A DNA stretch of 28,636 nt from Fimenecus sp045613685 (GTDB lineage: Bacteria; Bacillota; Clostridia; Oscillospirales; Acutalibacteraceae), in the NCBI GenBank assembly GCA_045613685.1, contig JAZLBL010000011.1, positions 1 to 28,636 on the forward strand, written 5' to 3'. This document shows positions 14,931 to 23,552 of the stretch, in pieces. Under the pieces are notes generated by a model. That model was not told the origin of the DNA. It searched no databases and worked only from the letters and a program-made list of their open reading frames with translations. Numbering within the stretch: position 1 is the first letter of the stretch; each line of letters starts with the position of its first letter. Both the position numbers and the translations under genes were made by a program.

Positions 14931-16361
14931 ATGAAACTTTCTGCACTTCTTCAAGGTGTGAAAACGCAAAATGCGTTTGAAGATGTGGAAATTGAAAGAG
15001 TAACGGATAAAATTAAGGATACCAAAGAAAATTCATTGTTTGTCTGCATAGATGGTAATCAGTTTGATGGTCATAAAATGGCGAAACAAGCATTACAAAG
15101 TGGTGCAGTTGCCGTGATTTGCGAACGTGATTTGAAAATCAACAGACAAATAATAGTTCAAAACACAAGGAAAGCATATTCACAAATTGCTTCAAATTTT
15201 TATGAAAATCCCACCAAAAACCTTAAACTCATAGGTGTTACAGGCACAAATGGAAAAACATCAACATCATTTTTTATTAAAAATATGTTGAATAGTATGG
15301 GCTATAAATGTGGGCTAATCGGAACAATCGAAAATGATTTTGGCGATGGTAAAACAGATTCAATACTCACAACGCCTGAGCCTATGGAATTGCAAAAATT
15401 GTTTCGCAATATGGTAAATAATAGTTGTGAATATTGCGTTATGGAGGTTTCTTCTCAAGCTCTTGCACAAAAAAGAGTGTATGGTCTTGAATACGAAATA
15501 TCCATTCTGACAAATATAACAGTTGACCATCTTGATTATCACATCACGATGGAAAATTACATAAATTCAAAACTTGAATTGCTTAAAAACAGCAAAAAAA
15601 CAATAGTGAACATTGACGACAACAATGTCAAATCGGTGCTTTCTCGAATAGAATGTCCTGTTGTGACTTGCTCAACAACCGATAACCGAGCAGACTATAC
15701 CGCTAAAAATATAATCTGCAACGAATCTTTTGTGCAATACGAGTTGGTGGGTATTAACTGCATCGGCAGAATCAATGTGAATTTACCAGGTGAGTTTACA
15801 GTTTATAATTCACTCTGTGCATCGTCTGCTTTGTTGGAATTAGGTTTTTCTATTGAAGATATTGCAAAATCAACTGAAAAAATCAAACAAGTGAAGGGTA
15901 GAGCAGAACGAGTATCAATACCTAAAAACTTTACAGTAATTATTGATTATGCTCATACGCCTGACGGCTTAGAAAATATTTTAAACTGTATAAAAAGTTT
16001 TGCTAAAGGTAAAATCATCACAGTTTTTGGTTGTGGTGGAGACAGAGATAAATCTAAACGAGCCGAAATGGGTAAAATTGCAGGGGAGTTATCAAATATT
16101 GCAGTTGTCACAAGTGATAACCCAAGAACTGAAAATCCTTTGCTTATAATAAACGACATTCTCGGTGGAATGGAAAAAACAAAATCAAAACTTGCAATTA
16201 TCGAAAATCGTCGTCAGGCTATTGAGTTTGCACTCAGTAAAGCCCGAAAAGGAGATGTGGTCTTGCTTGCGGGCAAAGGACACGAGACCTATCAGATAAT
16301 TGGTAACGAGAAAATTCATTTTGATGAACGTGAAATAATAAAGGAATATTTTAAGGAGTAG
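14931..16361 (+). CDS. murE: UDP-MurNAc-tripeptide synthetase, meso-DAP type
   Basis: It adds the third stem residue to UDP-MurNAc-L-Ala-D-Glu with ATP in the cytosol. The 476 residues include the P-loop VTGTNGKT (103-110), the MEVSSQAL strand, TVDHLDYH (197-204), a probable carbamylated lysine at 214 in INSKLELL, DYAHTPDGLENIL (339-351), and FGCGGDRDKSKR. The motif D396-N397-P398-R399 is the one that selects meso-diaminopimelate; lysine-adding enzymes lack that arginine. The cell wall is therefore predicted to be of the DAP type. AGAGAGGT precedes ATG, 25 nt after the PBP stop. murF follows after only 2 nt. Confidence 0.97.
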   Translation: MKLSALLQGVKTQNAFEDVEIERVTDKIKDTKENSLFVCIDGNQFDGHKMAKQALQSGAVAVICERDLKINRQIIVQNTRKAYSQIASNFYENPTKNLKLIGVTGTNGKTSTSFFIKNMLNSMGYKCGLIGTIENDFGDGKTDSILTTPEPMELQKLFRNMVNNSCEYCVMEVSSQALAQKRVYGLEYEISILTNITVDHLDYHITMENYINSKLELLKNSKKTIVNIDDNNVKSVLSRIECPVVTCSTTDNRADYTAKNIICNESFVQYELVGINCIGRINVNLPGEFTVYNSLCASSALLELGFSIEDIAKSTEKIKQVKGRAERVSIPKNFTVIIDYAHTPDGLENILNCIKSFAKGKIITVFGCGGDRDKSKRAEMGKIAGELSNIAVVTSDNPRTENPLLIINDILGGMEKTKSKLAIIENRRQAIEFALSKARKGDVVLLAGKGHETYQIIGNEKIHFDEREIIKEYFKE

Positions 16362-16363
16362 TT

Positions 16364-17722
16364 ATGAACTTAACAGTTACACAAGTTGCCAAAGCACTGG
16401 GCAATGATATTGCTTCTGAAAAGTTAATAAATCGTGTTTCGATTGATAGTCGTGATGTTGACGAAAACACATTGTTTTTTGCAATCAAGGGTGACCGCTT
16501 TGACGGACACGATTTCATTGAAGATGTTGCATCAAAAGGCGTTGGTGCAATAATAAGTCATAAAAAAATTAGTGTGGATGCACCTGTTATCTATGTTGAC
16601 GATACAAAACAAGCACTCCTGGATTTAGCGTCGTTTTACAGACATTCAATAGATAATTTGATTGTAATTGGTCTTACAGGTAGTGTGGGCAAAACCACAA
16701 CAAAAGAAATGACCGCTTGTGTAATGGCACAAAAATATAAAACTCTTAAAACCGAAGGTAATTTCAATAACGAAATCGGAATGCCAAGAACAATTTTCCG
16801 TCTTGACGATACATTCCAATGCGCTGTTCTTGAAATGGGTATGGATGGTTTTGGTCAGATTTCAGACCTTACAAATTCTGCTCATCCTGACTGTGCAATA
16901 ATTACTAATATCGGTGTTTCTCACATTGAAAATCTCGGCTCTCGCGATGGTATTCTTAAAGCGAAGATGGAAATGCTTGAAGGTATGAAAAAGGGCTCAA
17001 CACTTTTCGTTAATGGCGATAATGATAAACTCTCAACAGTTGAGAATGCAGATTATAATATTATAAAATTCGGAATCGACAATAAAAACTGTGAGTTTTT
17101 AGCTGAAGAAATCGTTGAAAAAGATTATTCAACTGATTTTGTAGCAGTTTGGAATGGTAATCGTCAGAAAGTAACAATTCCAACTGTGGGAATTCACAAT
17201 GTATATGATGCTCTCGTAGCTTTTGCTGTGGGCATTGAATATGAAATAGACCCAGAGTTAATTGCAAAAGGACTTTGCGATTACACCCCATCAGGAATGC
17301 GACAAAGAATTAAAGATGCAAGGGGCATAACAGTTATCGAAGATTGTTATAACGCAAGTCCCGATTCACAAAAAGCAGGGCTCAATACACTTTGCAAAAT
17401 CGCAAAGGCTAGAAAAATCGCGGTTTTGGGTGATATGTTAGAGTTAGGTGATTACACCGAAACTGCTCACCGAATGGTTGGCGACTATGCTGCTGAGTGC
17501 AAGCTTGACGCACTCTTCACATTGGGTGAAAGTTCAAAATACATTGCCGATAGTGCAAAAAATGGTGGAATTCAATTAGTTTTCTCATTTACTGATAAAG
17601 CAGAACTTACAGAAAACTTAAAAAATTATCTTCAAAAAGGTGACACGGTGCTTTTTAAAGCAAGTCGTGGAATGAAATTAGAAGAAATTTTTGAAGAATT
17701 ATATAAACATTGGGATGTTTAA
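16364..17722 (+). CDS. murF: UDP-MurNAc-tripeptide-D-Ala-D-Ala ligase
   Basis: It adds the D-Ala-D-Ala dipeptide, completing the soluble pentapeptide precursor. The 452 residues show the Mur ligase plan: an N-terminal substrate domain with IDSRDV (27-32) and FFAIKGDRFDGH, the P-loop GLTGSVGKTTTKEM (103-116), TEGNFNNEIGMP, NIGVSHIENLGS, and a C-terminal domain with DCYNASPDS. Its AAGGAG overlaps the murE stop (TAG), so the two are probably coupled. The D-Ala-D-Ala ligase gene (ddl), often near murF, is not in this window. Confidence 0.97.
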   Translation: MNLTVTQVAKALGNDIASEKLINRVSIDSRDVDENTLFFAIKGDRFDGHDFIEDVASKGVGAIISHKKISVDAPVIYVDDTKQALLDLASFYRHSIDNLIVIGLTGSVGKTTTKEMTACVMAQKYKTLKTEGNFNNEIGMPRTIFRLDDTFQCAVLEMGMDGFGQISDLTNSAHPDCAIITNIGVSHIENLGSRDGILKAKMEMLEGMKKGSTLFVNGDNDKLSTVENADYNIIKFGIDNKNCEFLAEEIVEKDYSTDFVAVWNGNRQKVTIPTVGIHNVYDALVAFAVGIEYEIDPELIAKGLCDYTPSGMRQRIKDARGITVIEDCYNASPDSQKAGLNTLCKIAKARKIAVLGDMLELGDYTETAHRMVGDYAAECKLDALFTLGESSKYIADSAKNGGIQLVFSFTDKAELTENLKNYLQKGDTVLFKASRGMKLEEIFEELYKHWDV

Positions 17723-17734
17723 GGAGATGTGATT

Positions 17735-18763
17735 ATGAATATTTATGTTGCATTAGCATTTGCTACTATTTTTAGTTTTGCAATAGCATTTTTGTTGGGA
17801 TTTGTGTTAATTCCATGGCTTCGCAAGCTTAAATTCGGGCAAACTATCCTTGAAGAAGGCCCAATCTGGCACAAATCAAAGCAAGGCACACCAGTTATGG
17901 GTGGACTTATGTTTATTATCAGCACAATCGTTACAGTAATCGTTGTGCTTTTAACAGATTACTTTATGGGTGGCAACCTTTTTTCAGGTGAGTCAATCGT
18001 ACCAAACCAACTTAAAGTAAAACTTGTTGCAGGCATATTGCTTGCATTGGGATTTGGTCTTGTAGGTTTCGCAGATGACTATATTAAGGTTGTTAAAAAG
18101 CGTAATTTGGGTCTTACAATCACTCAAAAAACAGTCGCACAGTTAGCAATAATATTCTCATATCTTGCAAGTCTTTATTTCAACGGACTTACATTTATGA
18201 AAATTCCTTTTGTTGGCTCGGTTGACCTTAAATGGTTCTTCTGGATTTTTGGCCTTTGTGTAATCTATGGCGCAGTTAATGCAGTTAATTTTACAGATGG
18301 TATTGATGGTCTTTGCGCAAGCGTAACAAGTGTAACTGCTATTGCATTCTGCATTGCAGCACTTATGGTTAAATTCACAGGCATCAGTGTTCTTGCAGCT
18401 GCTCTCGCAGGTGGTTGTCTTGGATATCTCATCTGGAATTACTATCCATCAAAGGTTATGATGGGTGACACAGGCTCAATGTTCTTGGGTGGTATGGTTG
18501 TAGCATTGGCTTATGCAATTGATTGTCCACTCATTCTCGTTCTTTTCGGTATCATTTATGTAATCGAAGCAATGTCAGACGTGTTGCAGATTGGTTATTT
18601 CAAAGCAACTCATGGCAAGAGAATCTTCAAAATGGCACCAATTCACCATCATTTTGAAATGTGTGGATGGAAAGAACGCAAAATCGTAACAATTTTCTCA
18701 CTCGTTAATATGCTTGGCTGTGCAATAGGTCTTGCAATCTATTATTTCGGCATTGCAAAATAA
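17735..18763 (+). CDS. mraY: Phospho-MurNAc-pentapeptide transferase
   Basis: This integral membrane enzyme moves phospho-MurNAc-pentapeptide from UDP to undecaprenyl phosphate, making lipid I. It has 342 residues and about 10 membrane helices. Motifs are WHKSKQGTPVMGG (45-57), the Mg2+-binding D114-D115 in GFADDYIK, NFTDGIDGL (185-193), MMGDTGSMFLGG, and the cytoplasmic PIHHHFEMCGWKE loop. ATG 17735 is 8 nt after AAGGAG (17721-17726); an in-frame GTG at 17729 is too close to that site. It is 12 nt after murF. The next gene is ftsW, not murD, unlike most Bacilli and Clostridium clusters. Confidence 0.97.
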   Translation: MNIYVALAFATIFSFAIAFLLGFVLIPWLRKLKFGQTILEEGPIWHKSKQGTPVMGGLMFIISTIVTVIVVLLTDYFMGGNLFSGESIVPNQLKVKLVAGILLALGFGLVGFADDYIKVVKKRNLGLTITQKTVAQLAIIFSYLASLYFNGLTFMKIPFVGSVDLKWFFWIFGLCVIYGAVNAVNFTDGIDGLCASVTSVTAIAFCIAALMVKFTGISVLAAALAGGCLGYLIWNYYPSKVMMGDTGSMFLGGMVVALAYAIDCPLILVLFGIIYVIEAMSDVLQIGYFKATHGKRIFKMAPIHHHFEMCGWKERKIVTIFSLVNMLGCAIGLAIYYFGIAK

Positions 18764-18799
18764 TTAGTTTATAAATTTTAAAGAAAGGTTGGTGGAAAA

Positions 18800-20020
18800 A
18801 TGGCAACAAAGAGAAAAAATTCTCCTTTAAATGGATTACTTGCAAATGGCTCAATGGATATTCCGTTTTTCCTTTTGCTTATAGTCATCGTGTCAATAGG
18901 ACTCGTAATGCTTTTTTCCGCTAGCTATACTTATAGTTATTATAACCGTAATGGTGATAGCACTTATATCTTCCGTCGTCAGATAATTTTCACAGTTCTC
19001 GGGCTTATCGGAATGTATGCAGTGTCAAGAATCCGATATGAATATTTCAAAGTCTTTGCAGTAATCGGTGTTGTTGTGTCTGTTGGACTTTTGTTGTTAG
19101 TCCTTGTGCTTCCCGAATATAAACCGGGCTTTAAACGTTGGATTAACTTAGGTTTTACCACATTCCAACCATCAGAAATTGCAAAAATCGGTCTTATATT
19201 GATTCTGGCATTTCTGCTGGATAAAGATTATAAAGGGATAACCGGTAAAATCCCAAGCAAATCAAGCATTGCAAAAACTGTTTATGATTTCACAGATGGC
19301 AGACTTATCCTTTATAAATCAACCACATCAGTAATTGCATATGGAATGCTCATCATTGTGTTTGCAGGTCTTGTTTATCTTGAAAATCACCTTTCAGGCA
19401 CAGTGCTTATGCTTGCAATCGGCTTTGTTATGCTCTTCTTAGGCGAAGTTAAATATAAATGGTTCATTGCTGCTGGTGGCGTGGTGCTTATTGCAATAAT
19501 TGTTCTTATTGCAAACCCAAGTTTCCTTCAAGATTATATGGGTGAGCGTATCACAGCGTGGCTCGATAAAGACTTTGACCCAACAGGTGTTCGTTGGCAA
19601 ACAAACAATTCACTCTATGCTATTGGCTCAGGTGGATTTTTAGGCACAGGACTCGGTCAGTCAAAACAAAAACACTTATATGTTTCGGAACCACAGAATG
19701 ACTTTATCTTCTCAATTGTTTGTGAAGAATTGGGCTTTGTGGGTGCAGCAACAATAATTGTTATTTTCGCACTTCTCGTTTACAGAGGAATTTATATAGG
19801 TCTTCGTGCAAAAGACCGCTTTGGCGCATTGCTCTCTATGGGCATTGCATTTCAGATTGGTATTCAAGTTGCACTCAACATAGCAGTTGTAAGTGACTTG
19901 ATTCCAAACACAGGTATTTCACTTCCGTTCTTCTCTGCGGGTGGTACTTCGATTTTCATTCTTCTTTGTGAAATGGGAATGTTGTTATCAATTTCTCGCA
20001 GCATGCGTAAAAAGGGGTAA
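18800..20020 (+). CDS. ftsW: SEDS peptidoglycan glycosyltransferase FtsW/SpoVE
   Basis: FtsW polymerises lipid II at the septum with its partner class B PBP, which is encoded four genes upstream. The 406 residues form about 10 membrane helices. SEDS landmarks are LVMLFSASYTYSY near the start, RWINLGFTTFQPSEIAKIGLIL (about 113-134), LENHLSGTVLM, and QNDFIFSIVCEELGFVG in the long extracellular region. PNTGISLPFFSAGGTS is near the end. The cytoplasmic loop at about 148-178 is longer than the textbook FtsW loop. It could serve division, sporulation (SpoVE) or both; only one copy is in the window. It begins 36 nt after mraY and ends 6 nt before murG. Confidence 0.95.
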   Translation: MATKRKNSPLNGLLANGSMDIPFFLLLIVIVSIGLVMLFSASYTYSYYNRNGDSTYIFRRQIIFTVLGLIGMYAVSRIRYEYFKVFAVIGVVVSVGLLLLVLVLPEYKPGFKRWINLGFTTFQPSEIAKIGLILILAFLLDKDYKGITGKIPSKSSIAKTVYDFTDGRLILYKSTTSVIAYGMLIIVFAGLVYLENHLSGTVLMLAIGFVMLFLGEVKYKWFIAAGGVVLIAIIVLIANPSFLQDYMGERITAWLDKDFDPTGVRWQTNNSLYAIGSGGFLGTGLGQSKQKHLYVSEPQNDFIFSIVCEELGFVGAATIIVIFALLVYRGIYIGLRAKDRFGALLSMGIAFQIGIQVALNIAVVSDLIPNTGISLPFFSAGGTSIFILLCEMGMLLSISRSMRKKG

Positions 20021-20026
20021 AAAGAA

Positions 20027-21145
20027 ATGAGAGTAATGTTTGTAGCTGGTGGTACTGGCGGACATATAAATCCTGCAATAGCAGTTGCAAAAGAAATGAA
20101 AAGACTTGACCCTGTGACAGAAGTTCTTTTTGTGGGAACAGAGGGTAGAATGGAAACAAAAATTGTTCCAAAAGCAGGTTTCGATATCAAAACTGTTAAA
20201 ATGAACGGCTTTTCAAGAAGCCTTTCAATTAAAGGATTAATAGATAATGTGCAAACTGTAATGCTCACTTTAAAAGCATCAGGCAAGGCACAGAAAATCA
20301 TTAAAGAATTTCAACCTGATGTTGTTGTGGGATTCGGTGGCTATGTAACAGGACCTGTGCTTCGTGAAGCAGCAAAAATGGGTATCAAAACAGCAATCCA
20401 TGAGCAAAACGCATTCCCAGGTGTAGCAAACAAAGCCCTTGCAAAAATTGTGGACAAGGTAATGCTTACATCAGAAGCTGCCGAAAAATATATGACTTGC
20501 AAAAATCCACCTGTTGTAACAGGACTTCCAGTACGACGTGAAATTGTCAAAACAGATAAGGACTTTGCTCGTGCATCTCTCGGCGTTAATAATAACGATA
20601 TGCTCGTGCTTTCAATGGGTGGCTCATTGGGTGCAGATGCAATAAATAACGCGGTTGTTGAAATGCTCACAACTTTAAAAGATGAAAAAAATATTTGTTT
20701 CTTACACGCAACTGGTAGTTATGGCAAATGGGTAGGGGACAAATTAAAAGAAAACGGAGTAGAATTTGGCGAAGGTACAAATATCGAAATCCGTGAATAT
20801 ATCGACAATATGGATATCTGTCTTCCTGCTTGCGACTTGGTAATCAGTCGTGCAGGGGCAAGCTCACTTTCAGAAATTCAGGCTCTTTCTAAACCATCAA
20901 TTCTTATTCCATCACCAAACGTTGCAGAAAATCATCAATATCACAATGCAATGACCCTTGCAGAAAACGGTGGCGCAATTTTAATTGAACAAAAAGATTT
21001 GTCTGAAAAGAAAATTGCAGATATTGTTCTCGACCTTAAAAATAATCGAGAAAAGCTTAATGAAATCTCTGCAAAATGTGGTGAAAAGGCAAAACTCAAC
21101 GCTCTTTCAGAAATTTGCAGAATTATAACATCACTTAATCAATAA
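20027..21145 (+). CDS. murG: Lipid II synthase (UDP-GlcNAc transferase) MurG
   Basis: This peripheral membrane GT-B enzyme adds GlcNAc to lipid I, giving lipid II. The 372 residues contain the three glycine-rich motifs: GGTGGHINPA (8-17), GFGGYVTGP, and GGSLGADAINNAV. HEQNAFPGVANK in the N domain and SRAGASSLSEIQALSKPSILIPSP in the UDP-GlcNAc-binding C domain also match. The site AAAAAGGGG overlaps the end of ftsW. The gene is followed by a 75-nt gap before murA that holds only a weak 7-bp hairpin (21173-21203). Confidence 0.97.
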   Translation: MRVMFVAGGTGGHINPAIAVAKEMKRLDPVTEVLFVGTEGRMETKIVPKAGFDIKTVKMNGFSRSLSIKGLIDNVQTVMLTLKASGKAQKIIKEFQPDVVVGFGGYVTGPVLREAAKMGIKTAIHEQNAFPGVANKALAKIVDKVMLTSEAAEKYMTCKNPPVVTGLPVRREIVKTDKDFARASLGVNNNDMLVLSMGGSLGADAINNAVVEMLTTLKDEKNICFLHATGSYGKWVGDKLKENGVEFGEGTNIEIREYIDNMDICLPACDLVISRAGASSLSEIQALSKPSILIPSPNVAENHQYHNAMTLAENGGAILIEQKDLSEKKIADIVLDLKNNREKLNEISAKCGEKAKLNALSEICRIITSLNQ

Positions 21146-21220
21146 TTTTTAACATTTTTTACACTCTCGGCATAGTATGTGGCACAAGGTATTTATATGC
21201 TATCAAAGGGCGTGTGAAAA

Positions 21221-22495
21221 TTGGATAAAATTATAATAAACGGCTCAAAAAGACTTGACGGAGAAATATCCGTGCAGGGAGCAAAAAACTCTGTGTTGCC
21301 GATACTTGTTGCGACACTTTTAACTGACGGAGTTTCGGTGATACATAATTGTCCCATTATTTCGGATGTGGATGCAACAATAAAAATCCTTCGCTATCTT
21401 GGGTGTATAGTCACTCGTGAAGGACACACAATAACAGTGAATTCAACTGGCGTCAACAAAAATGATGTGCCCGACGAATTGATGCGCGAAATGCGTTCAT
21501 CCATTGTGTTTTTAGGTGGAATTCTAGGGCGTATGGGCAAAGCTGTGCTGTCAACGCCGGGTGGTTGCGAAATCGGTCTTCGCCCCATTGATTTGCATCT
21601 CTCATCAATGCAACAGTTTGGCGCAGAAATAACAAACGAAAATGGCAATATAATCTGTTCTGCTGAAAAAAACGGACTCACAGGCACTCGAATAACTCTT
21701 TCATTCCCAAGCGTTGGTGCAACAGAAAACATTATTCTTGCGGCAACACTTGCAAAGGGTACAACAATAATCACAAATGCAGCACGTGAACCTGAAATCA
21801 GCGACTTGGCAGATTTCTTAAATGGTTGTGGCGCAAAGATACAGGGCGCAGGGGATAGCACTATCACCATTGAAGGTGTCAATAAACTTAACCCAACCGA
21901 GCACACAGTAATCCCAGATAGAATTGTAGCATCAACATATATGATAGCCGCCGCAGTTACTAATGGACGTGTGTGCTTAAAAGATATAATTCCGTCCCAT
22001 ATCGGACCAACAATTCAACCACTTCGTGAAGCAGGTTGTGATATTGTTGTCAGTGGACGATGGGTGTGCCTTAGTGCACCACCAAGACTTAAAAGAATAA
22101 GAATAATAAGAACAATGCCCCACCCGGGATTTCCCACAGATGTGCAAGCACAAATGATGGCACTGACCACAGTTGCAGATGGCACAAGCGTTATTGTTGA
22201 GAATATCTTTGAAAGCAGATTTAAGCATATCGGTGAGCTTATCCGATTTGGTGCTAAAATCAATGTTGAGGGTAGGGTAGCAGTAATTGAAGGAATGAGA
22301 TATCTGAATGGTGCAAATGTCCGTTCAACTGATTTGCGTGGTGGCTCGGCAATGATAATTGCAGGACTCTGTGCAAAGGGCGTAACTGAAATTTCAGATA
22401 TTTATCACATAGACAGAGGCTATGAAGAACCTGAAAAGGTACTCCAAAGTCTCGGAGCAGATATAAAAAGGGTGAAAGAAGTTGAAAAAGACTAA
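21221..22495 (+). CDS. murA: UDP-GlcNAc 1-carboxyvinyltransferase
   Basis: MurA carries out the first committed step of peptidoglycan synthesis, transferring enolpyruvate from PEP to UDP-GlcNAc. Of the 424 residues, K22-N23 (GAKNSVLP), R121 (GLRPIDLH) and the catalytic, fosfomycin-target C116 in STPGGCEIG are in place, as is FPTDVQAQ for the catalytic aspartate. The start is TTG: MDKIIINGSKRLDGEI matches the usual family start exactly, and AAAGGG (21205-21210) lies 10 nt upstream. No ATG or GTG fits. It overlaps ftsQ by 14 nt. Cysteine rather than aspartate at 116 predicts that the enzyme itself is fosfomycin-sensitive. Confidence 0.96.
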   Translation: MDKIIINGSKRLDGEISVQGAKNSVLPILVATLLTDGVSVIHNCPIISDVDATIKILRYLGCIVTREGHTITVNSTGVNKNDVPDELMREMRSSIVFLGGILGRMGKAVLSTPGGCEIGLRPIDLHLSSMQQFGAEITNENGNIICSAEKNGLTGTRITLSFPSVGATENIILAATLAKGTTIITNAAREPEISDLADFLNGCGAKIQGAGDSTITIEGVNKLNPTEHTVIPDRIVASTYMIAAAVTNGRVCLKDIIPSHIGPTIQPLREAGCDIVVSGRWVCLSAPPRLKRIRIIRTMPHPGFPTDVQAQMMALTTVADGTSVIVENIFESRFKHIGELIRFGAKINVEGRVAVIEGMRYLNGANVRSTDLRGGSAMIIAGLCAKGVTEISDIYHIDRGYEEPEKVLQSLGADIKRVKEVEKD

Positions 22496-23399
22496 CAGTC
22501 AAAGCACAACCCGAAACAGTCAGATGTCGGGAAATGAGCGAATAATCAACAGAACAGCCCAGAGAAGAAAGAAAAACCGACGCAAAAAGCTTATTGTCCG
22601 TGCGTGTTTAGGTGGAATTTTTCTCTTGGTTGGCGTTGTTATTGTCTTGACTATGTTTTTTAATATAAGTGAAATAACAGTAACAGGCGACACAGTTTAT
22701 GCAAACGATGAAGTCATCAATGCAAGTGAAATAAATATCGGTGATAATCTCATCTTTGTGTCAAAAAAGAAAATAAATAATAACATTACAGAAACTTTGC
22801 CATATATTGGCTCTGTTAAAGTTAAAAGACATTTGCCAACGGGCATTGAGTTTGTTGTAACAAAAACTGATGCGGTTTATGCCGTTGCGCAGAATGGCTA
22901 TTTTACCTTGCTCAATGAAAAGGGCAAAGTCCTTGAAGCTGATACAGAGTTTATTGCAGAAAACATAACTTTGTTGAATCTTGGCAATATAACATCTGCA
23001 ACAGTTGGTAAAAATATTGAACTCGAAACAGAAAATGTTTTAGATAAACTCATTGAAATTCAAGAGGCATGCAATAATTGTGGGCTCAAAGATATAAGCG
23101 CAATAGACTTGTCAGATATTTACAACATAAAGCTAACTTATCAGGGAAGAATAACTCTTGAATTAGGCGAAACAAACAGAACAAATCTTGAGAAAAAATT
23201 GGCACTCGGAGCAAAAGCTATTGAGCACCAGAATGCAGAAAACGATTCATATCGTGGCACAATAAATCTCACAGTTGATGGTAAAGGATTCTTGTCAGAA
23301 GAAACCACAACAACTGAAACAACAACTCTTCCGGAATCAACAACAGAGCCAGTTTCAGAGAGTGTGACTGCTGAATCAACAACAAAAAAGGCAGCATAA
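22482..23399 (+). CDS. ftsQ: Cell division protein FtsQ/DivIB
   Basis: This bitopic septum protein bridges early and late division proteins with FtsL and DivIC. The 305 residues comprise a very basic cytoplasmic segment (about 1-37), one membrane helix (38-60), and a POTRA domain (about 61-130, starting ISEITVTGDTVYANDEVI). A beta domain reaches to about 265, and a threonine/serine/glutamate-rich low-complexity tail (about 272-305) lies outside the cell. The start is TTG at 22482, 7 nt after AGGGTG (22469-22474) and overlapping the murA end. The next methionine (22524) has no ribosome site. Position between murA and ftsZ supports the call. Confidence 0.92.
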   Translation: MKKTNSQSTTRNSQMSGNERIINRTAQRRKKNRRKKLIVRACLGGIFLLVGVVIVLTMFFNISEITVTGDTVYANDEVINASEINIGDNLIFVSKKKINNNITETLPYIGSVKVKRHLPTGIEFVVTKTDAVYAVAQNGYFTLLNEKGKVLEADTEFIAENITLLNLGNITSATVGKNIELETENVLDKLIEIQEACNNCGLKDISAIDLSDIYNIKLTYQGRITLELGETNRTNLEKKLALGAKAIEHQNAENDSYRGTINLTVDGKGFLSEETTTTETTTLPESTTEPVSESVTAESTTKKAA

Positions 23400-23402
23400 G
23401 GC

Positions 23403-23456
23403 AAAAAAGTCTTAAAAATCGCAAAAAATCCATAAAAATGTAAAAAAATCTATAAA
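23403..23456 (+). promoter_or_regulatory. Phased A-tracts (predicted curved DNA) upstream of the ftsZ promoter
   Basis: A-tracts occur at 23403-23408, 23414-23418, 23423-23428, 23434-23438, 23442-23448 and (short) 23454-23456. Their centres are about 9-10.5 bp apart, in step with the DNA helix. Six in-phase tracts ending 8 bp before the -35 box predict strong intrinsic bending and UP-element-like activation. Confidence 0.65.
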
Positions 23457-23463
23457 TTATGTA

Positions 23464-23492
23464 TTGCATTTATTTATTGTTAGTGATAAAAT
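23464..23492 (+). promoter_or_regulatory. Promoter of ftsZ
   Basis: TTGCAT (23464-23469), 17-bp spacer, TAAAAT (23487-23492). The predicted start is near 23499, with a leader of about 54 nt before the ATG. A further TATAAT at 23505-23510 lacks a well-spaced -35 box. Confidence 0.65.
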
Positions 23493-23552
23493 AAACTGTA
23501 ATTATATAATCCAATAGGTGTGAAATTTTCTATACATAGGAGGATGTTAAAA

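Noticed and set aside
21146..21220. Sporulation (SigE/SigK) promoter before murA
   Set aside because: CATAGTAT resembles part of such a -10 box, but no properly spaced -35 match is present.
21394..21906. 170-residue open frame antisense to murA
   Set aside because: It mirrors codon structure of a well-supported essential gene, has no convincing ribosome site and no recognisable domain.
23269..23398. Tandem repeat at the end of ftsQ
   Set aside because: The ACA/GAA-rich stretch encodes a threonine/glutamate-rich tail with no fixed repeat unit.
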